NCBI GenBank assembly: GCA_018676385.1
Contig: JABHEX010000124.1
Span: forward strand, 1 to 9,567
Reading direction: 5' to 3'
DNA from: Akkermansiaceae bacterium
Lineage (GTDB): Bacteria; Verrucomicrobiota; Verrucomicrobiia; Verrucomicrobiales; Akkermansiaceae
Length of the DNA stretch: 9,567 bases
A program made the translations under genes and the position numbers. The first letter of the stretch is position 1, and each line of letters begins with the position of its first letter. Under the pieces are notes generated by a model. The model was given only the letters and a program-made list of their open reading frames with translations, ran no database searches and was not told where the DNA came from. This document shows positions 1-5,073 of the stretch, one piece after another.

Positions 1-202
1 AGACAGAAGCAAATCCGTAAAGCGTGTGCGCTGTTTCACGGATATGCAAATGGGTGTGAAGATCAACTTCCTTACCCTCCACTGGATTGATTTCATCATA
101 GGTAGACAAAGAAACTGTTAGTAAATAGCCCAGCCCGTTCACATCTATAACAAGCCTGCCAGGCAGAGCCTCTAACACCTTTCCCCGTATACGCGCGATC
201 AT
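1..202 (-). CDS. ruvA: Holliday junction branch migration complex subunit RuvA, N-terminal part (cut by window edge)
   Basis: RuvA binds four-way DNA junctions as a tetramer and loads the RuvB motor for branch migration in recombinational repair, in the cytoplasm. The 67 visible residues begin MIARIRGKVLEALPGRLVID, continue with VNGLGYLLTVS, and end with HIRETAHTLYGFAS. This matches the N-terminal OB-fold of RuvA, including the family's conserved V-x-G-x-GY and R-E-x-A-x-x-LYGF patterns. The helix-hairpin-helix and RuvB-binding domains lie beyond the left edge, so completeness cannot be judged. The ATG start (202-200) overlaps the TGA stop of the upstream peptidase gene as ATGA, which implies co-transcription and translational coupling. 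No strong Shine-Dalgarno lies directly before it; a GAGG motif is more than 20 bases upstream. Identification is by recognition of conserved family residues. Confidence 0.93.
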   Translation of the reverse strand, partial: MIARIRGKVLEALPGRLVIDVNGLGYLLTVSLSTYDEINPVEGKEVDLHTHLHIRETAHTLYGFASV

Positions 203-993
203 GCGGTGCCATTACAGCCATTGACCTCCCCCCGAGTCAACAGGAATTCCTCAACAGACGTGCGCACCGCCAACGCATGGCAAGCGACACGTTTTCCCAA
301 TGGCAGCGAACTGGGTGTTTCTAATGTGTAGGAAACACGCGTACCTTGTTCCGCCATATAGATTGCCTCAGGCCACTGATCAGGGAAATCAGCACGTGGT
401 TCATGAAAAATCCAACCAGGCTCACGAACTTTATGATCATCAATGAACCGGCATGGCTCTGTCAGGATTTCCTTTGCCGCCGCATTAAGAATCGACCTAG
501 CCGTGCTCGGGTATCCTTTTTTCTGAATTTCGTAGAGGTAGAAACCAGTACTCTCCCAATCTTCATGCAATGAAATGAACATCTCCGGCACGGGTTGCTT
601 TTCCAGCCAAGCAACATGGGCACTTACCTCCCCAGTCAATTTTTTCAAATAATCGCGGTTTAGATCTACACCTTGCGCGTTTTCACGTACCCCCATTGCT
701 AAGCCAGTGGGGTTGATCACGGGGCATATTCGCCATTCAACTCCATCTCCAAAAAATCCACTTCTAAGCAACTCAAGCATGGCGATAACCCCGGCAGGCT
801 CATCACCATGCATTCCAGAAGACAAATAAACCTTGGGCGCACCATCCAAAATCCTCGTATAAGCAGGCAAACTGTAGCCGCCAATTACTGCCATTGACTC
901 AGAAAAAAATCCAGCATCCGTCGCAGACCTTTGGAAGCTTTGCAAATATGACGAAATATCAAAACTCACATCTGAGGATAAACATCCCCACAT
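199..993 (-). CDS. M14-family zinc metallocarboxypeptidase (MpaA / DUF2817-like)
   Basis: Predicted zinc-dependent carboxypeptidase or amidase of the carboxypeptidase A fold, 264 residues. With Met at 993 as residue 1, the zinc ligands are H62 and E65 (HGDEPAG) and H143 (SLHED). R103 and N112-R113 (in RENAQGVDLNRD) match the substrate-carboxylate-binding residues, and E225 (TLETPSS) is the expected catalytic glutamate. All core residues are present, so it should be active. The layout is closest to murein peptide amidase A-like and DUF2817 proteins, and a cell-wall peptide substrate is an inference. No signal peptide is seen, suggesting a cytoplasmic protein. The start at 993 is chosen because the longer reading (ATG at 1044) adds 17 unconvincing residues and runs into the divergent galE start, and because an AAGGG lies 10 bases before 993. 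It overlaps ruvA by four bases. Confidence 0.85.
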   Translation of the reverse strand: MWGCLSSDVSFDISSYLQSFQRSATDAGFFSESMAVIGGYSLPAYTRILDGAPKVYLSSGMHGDEPAGVIAMLELLRSGFFGDGVEWRICPVINPTGLAMGVRENAQGVDLNRDYLKKLTGEVSAHVAWLEKQPVPEMFISLHEDWESTGFYLYEIQKKGYPSTARSILNAAAKEILTEPCRFIDDHKVREPGWIFHEPRADFPDQWPEAIYMAEQGTRVSYTLETPSSLPLGKRVACHALAVRTSVEEFLLTRGEVNGCNGTA

Positions 994-1042
994 AAATACA
1001 CAACCCTTGACTCTGGCCTCCAGATTCATGACTGTTGAACAC

Positions 1043-2050
1043 ATGAACGTTCTCGTCGTCGGAGGTGCAGGCTACATTGGTAGCCATTGCGTCAAACAAC
1101 TCCAAGCAGCAGGCCACACACCAATTGTACTGGATAATTTAGTCTATGGTCATCAGGCTGCAATAGCTCATGATATCAAACTTTATCAGGAAAATCTCGG
1201 GAACCGATCCGCTGTCGCCAAAATCCTGCGCGAGGAAAAAATTGATATAGTCATGCACTTCGCAGCCTTTATCAATGTCGGTGAATCAGTTCATACACCA
1301 CTTAAGTATTACGAAAACAACGTCGGCAATACAATCCAGCTACTCCTCGCAATGTCTGATGCCGGCGTCAGAAAATTCGTCTTTTCCTCCACCTGCGCCA
1401 CTTATGGTGAGCCCGATACTTTACCGCTCGTCGAGGACCTCCCCCAATCGCCCATCAACCCCTACGGAGCTACCAAACTTCACGTCGAACATATTCTCCA
1501 AGACCTCGCCCGCTCCGGCACCATATCCTCAGCCGTTTTCCGCTATTTTAATGCATCAGGCGCTGTCAACGACGGCAGCATCGGGGAGGATCACACCCCC
1601 GAGACCCACCTCATCCCTCTCGCAATCCATGCGGCAACCGGAAAACGAGGCCCATTAAAAATTTTCGGTACTGACTACCCGACACCCGACGGCACCTGCC
1701 TGCGCGACTACATTCACGTAGACGATATTTCTCGCGCCCACATCGCAGTATTTGATCAGATAGACACACCAAAAACCTACGTGCACTATAATCTAGGCAC
1801 TGGCAAACCAACATCCGTGCGTGAAATCCTCAATGCAGTAGAAAAAGTCACTGGCCTACCAGTGCCAACCGAGGAAGCACCGCGCCGCGCCGGCGACCCA
1901 CCCTCGCTCTACGCCGATAACTCCAAAGCCCGAAAATACCTTGGATGGGAACCACAACATATGAATATTGAATCAACAATCAATACCGCGTGGAAATGGC
2001 ATCAAAACCACCCAAATGGTTATAGCTCAACAGCAAACAAGAATAGCTGA
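1043..2050 (+). CDS. galE: UDP-glucose 4-epimerase
   Basis: Interconverts UDP-glucose and UDP-galactose using tightly bound NAD+, supplying galactose units for surface polysaccharides and the Leloir pathway; cytoplasmic. The 335-residue product is of normal family length. It opens with the Rossmann NAD-binding motif GGAGYIGSH (from residue 7). The catalytic pair is T117 (SSTCATYG, where E. coli has Ser) with Y141 and K145 in PYGATK. FRYFNASGA, CLRDYIHVDD and YNLGTGKPTSVRE are classical GalE segments. I start at the ATG at 1043 because it places the Rossmann motif at the very N terminus, as in the family; an ATG 36 bases upstream adds residues that do not fit. No Shine-Dalgarno is seen. It is divergent from the M14 gene, and ispG follows 43 bases downstream on the same strand, possibly co-transcribed. 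Confidence 0.95.
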   Translation: MNVLVVGGAGYIGSHCVKQLQAAGHTPIVLDNLVYGHQAAIAHDIKLYQENLGNRSAVAKILREEKIDIVMHFAAFINVGESVHTPLKYYENNVGNTIQLLLAMSDAGVRKFVFSSTCATYGEPDTLPLVEDLPQSPINPYGATKLHVEHILQDLARSGTISSAVFRYFNASGAVNDGSIGEDHTPETHLIPLAIHAATGKRGPLKIFGTDYPTPDGTCLRDYIHVDDISRAHIAVFDQIDTPKTYVHYNLGTGKPTSVREILNAVEKVTGLPVPTEEAPRRAGDPPSLYADNSKARKYLGWEPQHMNIESTINTAWKWHQNHPNGYSSTANKNS

Positions 2051-2093
2051 TGTTCCTTGACTCTTGCGCCCCCTCTCTTACCTCTTACCCCCC

Positions 2094-3884
2094 ATGCCAA
2101 CTGAACTTCACTACTGCCCAGACTACTTTGCCTACACACGCCGTAAAACGCGCGAGATCATCGTAGGTAACGTCGGAGTCGGCGGGAATAATCCCATTCG
2201 TGTTCAGTCAATGATCACCTCGGACACCCGTGATACCGAAGCCTGCGTTAAACAGGTCCTCGATCTCGCCAAAGCAGGATGTGAAATTGTGAGGATTACG
2301 GCACAAACTAAAAAATATGCTGAAAATTTAGAAAATATCCGTGATGGCGTGCGTGCCGCCGGGTGCAATGTGCCACTAGTTGCCGATATTCATTTCAAAC
2401 CCGACGCCGCATTCGAAGCCGCAAAATGGGTCGAAAAAATCCGCGTCAACCCAGGCAACTATGCCGATACCAAAAAATTCGCCATCCGCGAATACACCGA
2501 TGAACAATATGCAGATGAATTAGAGCGTATCCGCGAGGACTTCGCTCCACTAGTAGAGCTCTGTAAAAAACTCGAGCGAGCGATGCGCATCGGCACCAAC
2601 CACGGATCGCTATCCGACCGTATCATGAACCGTTACGGCGATACCCCCTTGGGCATGGTGGAAAGCGCACTTGAGTTCGCACGTATTGCCCGTGACCTCG
2701 ATTACCACAATTTCTGTTTCTCGATGAAGGCCTCAAACCCCAAAGTTATGATCGAGGCATACCGCCTTCTTGTCGCTCGCCTAGATCAAGAGGGCAAGGA
2801 CTGGAATTACCCAATTCATCTCGGTGTCACTGAGGCTGGAGATGGCGAGGATGGCCGCATCAAATCCGCCATCGGTATTGGCTCCCTGCTCGCGGATGGT
2901 ATCGGTGATACCATCCGCGTATCTCTCACAGAGGACGCCGTGCATGAAATCCCTGTTGCCAAAGCGATTGTCGCCAACATTGAGCACAGCCATCTACCTA
3001 CTGACCCCACGGGCAGCCAACGCGGAACACTTTCTTACGATCCCTTTTCCTACGAGCGTCGCCATAGTAAAAAAATGACTATCAATGGTCACGAACTCGG
3101 AGCTGAAAGCACCATCCGTGTGTTTACCTCACGTAAAAAATGGGACGCCCTGGCACACAAAATCGATAAGTTAGGTGACTTCACACCCGAGGCTGTGATC
3201 GAGGACTCCGAGGTCATTGAGGTCGACCCATGGAACACGGCTGCCGTCATGGAGATTAATGCCATTCAAGAGCCTCGCCTCGTCACCGTTGCTGACGATT
3301 CCCACACAGCCGCCGTCATTCACGCATTTCGGCTCCTCGCCTCCAAGCTCTCAGCCCACCACCCAATCCTACTCAAGGACACCTTAACACCCTCTGCCGA
3401 TGCTGGCGCAGATTTCATTGATAACCTGATCACCGCTGCCCGTAATATCGGGTCACTCCTTTGCGATGGTATCGGTGACGCCATCATCGTGCAGGGAGAA
3501 AAAGCTCCCGGGCAATCGCTGCGCCTCTCGTATAATGTTCTACAAGCTGCCGGCTCACGAATTTTCAAAACTGACTACGTCGCCTGTCCATCCTGCGGTC
3601 GCACTCTTTTTAATCTCCAAGAAACCACCCAGAAGGTTCGTGAGGCAACCGGTCACCTCAAAGGCGTTCGTATCGCCATTATGGGATGCATTGTGAATGG
3701 CCCAGGCGAAATGGCCGATGCCGATTTCGGTTACGTCGGTGGCGCCCCGGGAAAAATCAACCTCTACGTGGGTAAACAGGCCGTGAAATTCAATATACCA
3801 GAGGTAGAAGCTGTTGATCGCCTCATCGATCTTATCAACGAACACGGCAAATGGATTGATGCACCTCCACCAATAGCCAACTAG
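2094..3884 (+). CDS. ispG: 4-hydroxy-3-methylbut-2-enyl diphosphate synthase, long three-domain form
   Basis: IspG (GcpE) is the iron-sulfur enzyme that reduces methylerythritol cyclodiphosphate to HMBPP in the MEP isoprenoid pathway. At 596 residues it is much longer than the E. coli enzyme (about 370) and matches the A-A*-B form of chlamydiae, Bacteroidetes and plants. Residues about 15-290 form the TIM barrel (PIRVQSM, VADIHF, RVNPGNY, SMKASN). Residues about 300-480 are the extra A* domain, and the C-terminal domain follows. The [4Fe-4S] ligands are C498 and C501 (CPSCGRT), C532 and E539 (GCIVNGPGE), spaced essentially as in E. coli C270/C273/C305/E312. The ATG at 2094 fits the family; a TTG at 2064 would add ten odd residues. 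The 25 bases before the ATG are almost all pyrimidine with no Shine-Dalgarno. Inside the gene, DGIGD occurs twice (residues 268 and 458). Confidence 0.96.
   Translation: MPTELHYCPDYFAYTRRKTREIIVGNVGVGGNNPIRVQSMITSDTRDTEACVKQVLDLAKAGCEIVRITAQTKKYAENLENIRDGVRAAGCNVPLVADIHFKPDAAFEAAKWVEKIRVNPGNYADTKKFAIREYTDEQYADELERIREDFAPLVELCKKLERAMRIGTNHGSLSDRIMNRYGDTPLGMVESALEFARIARDLDYHNFCFSMKASNPKVMIEAYRLLVARLDQEGKDWNYPIHLGVTEAGDGEDGRIKSAIGIGSLLADGIGDTIRVSLTEDAVHEIPVAKAIVANIEHSHLPTDPTGSQRGTLSYDPFSYERRHSKKMTINGHELGAESTIRVFTSRKKWDALAHKIDKLGDFTPEAVIEDSEVIEVDPWNTAAVMEINAIQEPRLVTVADDSHTAAVIHAFRLLASKLSAHHPILLKDTLTPSADAGADFIDNLITAARNIGSLLCDGIGDAIIVQGEKAPGQSLRLSYNVLQAAGSRIFKTDYVACPSCGRTLFNLQETTQKVREATGHLKGVRIAIMGCIVNGPGEMADADFGYVGGAPGKINLYVGKQAVKFNIPEVEAVDRLIDLINEHGKWIDAPPPIAN
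2891..2919 (+). repeat. Perfect 13-bp inverted repeat with 3-base loop inside ispG
   Basis: Left arm CGCGGATGGTATC (2891-2903) and right arm GATACCATCCGCG (2907-2919) are exact reverse complements around the loop GGT. The mRNA could form a strong stem-loop here. It encodes ADGIGDTIR of IspG. No T-run follows, so it is not an intrinsic terminator. The second DGIGD copy (around 3465-3485) keeps a weaker version of the same pairing, so protein-coding constraint may explain part of it. Confidence 0.7.
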
Positions 3885-3925
3885 AACTGCTCCCACAACA
3901 TAGCCTGTCCATACAATCGCAATAA

Positions 3926-3955
3926 AGCTCGCCGGCTCAGAGCTCTTCGATTTTT
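3926..3955 (+). terminator. Weak candidate terminator after ispG
   Basis: A short stem AGCTC (3926-3930) / GAGCT (3940-3944) with a nine-base GC-rich loop is followed, after six bases, by five Ts (3951-3955). The stem is only 5 bp and the T-run is not adjacent. Read on the minus strand, the stem extends through a G-U pair and ends in TTTATT, so it could serve both converging transcripts. It overlaps the 3' end of the small minus-strand gene. Confidence 0.22.
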
Positions 3956-4215
3956 CGCCATACACACCCAGCCTGCCCCTCCTCGGTGCGTATAAATAGC
4001 TCTTGTAAACCTTTCGAGCTTTGGGTCACTGCCTTCAGACCTCCGGCAACCTCACGCTGCACACGCACTGACCCCGTAGTAGCATTTTTACCAAGTGATT
4101 TACCACCATAGGACCTACCAATAATAACCCCTACCACACCAGCCAGGGATTCGATTTTACGCATCGCCTTATGGCATTCTTTGGATGAACTCTGATGACG
4201 ACCTCTTGATGGCAC
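3937..4215 (-). CDS. Small protein resembling DUF2103 (predicted metal-binding)
   Basis: A 92-residue reading frame from a GTG at 4215, filling the gap between ispG and the regulator gene. The middle and C-terminal part (GVVGVIIGRS, then VRVQREVAGGLKAV, then SKGLQELFIRTEEG) follows a pattern I associate with DUF2103: a G-[hydrophobic]-x-V-I-x-x-G turn, a beta strand leading to GG-x-K, then a [V/L]QE-[V/L]-F strand. The N-terminal RGRHQSS may correspond to that family's His-Ser metal-binding motif. This is recalled resemblance, not an alignment. No signal peptide or membrane segment is seen; it should be a compact cytoplasmic alpha/beta protein. The start is uncertain: the frame is open to 4239, and an internal ATG at 4164 is preceded by AAGG but would remove the His motif. 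It lies 38 bases after the regulator stop on the same strand and may be its operon partner. Confidence 0.5.
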   Translation of the reverse strand: MPSRGRHQSSSKECHKAMRKIESLAGVVGVIIGRSYGGKSLGKNATTGSVRVQREVAGGLKAVTQSSKGLQELFIRTEEGQAGCVWRKIEEL

Positions 4216-4253
4216 ACATATAGCATGCCGCAGAACAATTCATTCGTGAAGGC

Positions 4254-5003
4254 TCAATTTCTCATAACTTTCCCACCACATTTACGATAGGCACTCGGGC
4301 TCATTCCCATGGCTATTTTAAACTGCTTAGCAAAATGGCTGTGATCATAAAATCCAGTATCATACGCAATAAGCGAAATCGGCTCTGTGCCCTCACTCAA
4401 AAGCTTGGCCGCGGCATCTACGCGCACCTTGTTAATATACTTCATCGGAGTGAACTTAAAATATTTTCTGAAGCTTCGCTCAAATTGACTCACCGAAAGG
4501 TCACTCATCTTAGCCAGCTCCGTTACTTTAATTGTTTTAGTAAAATTTTTTCGGATAAAATCAATCGCTTTAGCAAGGTTCTGATATGGCCCATATAAAG
4601 ATCCAGACGGCTTACAATCACGCATTAAACCAGCAAGCCCTACCAGAGCTCCCGACCTGTCAAATAAAGGAAACTTGCTTGAGAGATACCAATCCATAGC
4701 ACCGCTAACGTTAGGCACCACCCAAATACGGTTGGTGATTGGTTGCCTCTCTCGAAAAATCTCCTGATCCTCCTCTCGGTAATACTTGGCCATTAAAGGA
4801 TCAAAATGATGAAAATCATCCGTGCCGATAATATCCGATTCCTCTCTAACTCCTATGCGACTCATCAAGGCTCGATTACACATCGTAAATTGATAGTTCA
4901 AATCCTTCGCAAAAAAATAAAGATCAGGAGCGTCTTCGAATAATTCCGACAAACACCGCTTTAAATCAACCTGTTCAAGAAAAGACAAACTCACATCGCT
5001 CAT
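4254..5003 (-). CDS. AraC-family transcriptional regulator with N-terminal PAS domain
   Basis: A one-component regulator of 249 residues: an N-terminal PAS-type sensor (about residues 20-135, starting near LFEDAPDLYFFAKD and ending GLAGLMRD) and a C-terminal AraC DNA-binding domain (about 148-245). The latter contains both helix-turn-helix units: KVTELAKMSDLSVSQFERSF, then ISLIAYDTGFYDHSHFAKQF ending in GMSPSAYRK. No membrane segment is present, so it senses a cytoplasmic ligand, which the sequence does not identify. Start: the ATG at 5003 puts the PAS core about 25 residues in, as usual for this architecture; an in-frame ATG at 5030 (prefix MVFYLYEIG) is possible. Neither has a Shine-Dalgarno. 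It is divergent from the PSCyt/DUF1501 pair across a 70-base gap rich in TAAATC/GATTTA hexamers, so that pair is its likely target (inference). Confidence 0.9.
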   Translation of the reverse strand: MSDVSLSFLEQVDLKRCLSELFEDAPDLYFFAKDLNYQFTMCNRALMSRIGVREESDIIGTDDFHHFDPLMAKYYREEDQEIFRERQPITNRIWVVPNVSGAMDWYLSSKFPLFDRSGALVGLAGLMRDCKPSGSLYGPYQNLAKAIDFIRKNFTKTIKVTELAKMSDLSVSQFERSFRKYFKFTPMKYINKVRVDAAAKLLSEGTEPISLIAYDTGFYDHSHFAKQFKIAMGMSPSAYRKCGGKVMRN

Positions 5004-5030
5004 GCCGATTTCATACAAATAAAAAACCAT

Positions 5031-5056
5031 TAAATCGAGTAGATTTATCTAAATCT
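5031..5056. promoter_or_regulatory. Candidate operator between the AraC-type regulator and the PSCyt gene
   Basis: Within 26 bases there are TAAATC (5031-5036), GATTTA (5042-5047) and TAAATC (5050-5055). This gives a direct repeat with 19-bp spacing, close to two helical turns as is common for AraC-type half-sites, interleaved with two inverted repeats (TAAATC-N5-GATTTA, and AGATTT-N4-AAATCT at 5041-5056). A further CGATTT sits at 5006-5011. It lies 18 bases before the PSCyt gene ATG. A weak minus-strand promoter (TTGGTA, 17 bases, GATAAA) overlaps it. Function is inferred from position and symmetry only, and the region is AT-rich, which favours chance repeats. Confidence 0.4.
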
Positions 5057-5073
5057 GAACGTAAAATACCAAT

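Noticed and set aside
346..573. 75-residue plus-strand frame opposite the M14 gene
   Set aside because: Antisense shadow of a gene with clear catalytic motifs; composition is not protein-like.
1007..1042. Upstream ATG giving galE 12 extra residues
   Set aside because: GalE proteins begin directly with the Rossmann strand; the extra MTLASRFMTVEH has no counterpart.
994..1044. Upstream starts of the M14 gene, including an ATG sharing the CATG with the galE start
   Set aside because: The extra residues look like translated leader, and the ATG at 993 has an AAGGG at a reasonable distance; kept only as an alternative.
1275..1814. Frames of 127 and 67 residues inside galE, on the two strands
   Set aside because: Entirely inside galE in other frames, rich in Ser/Pro/Arg as expected from shifted reading.
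2781..3078. Several 64-84 residue frames on both strands inside ispG
   Set aside because: Overlap the conserved IspG core with no family resemblance.
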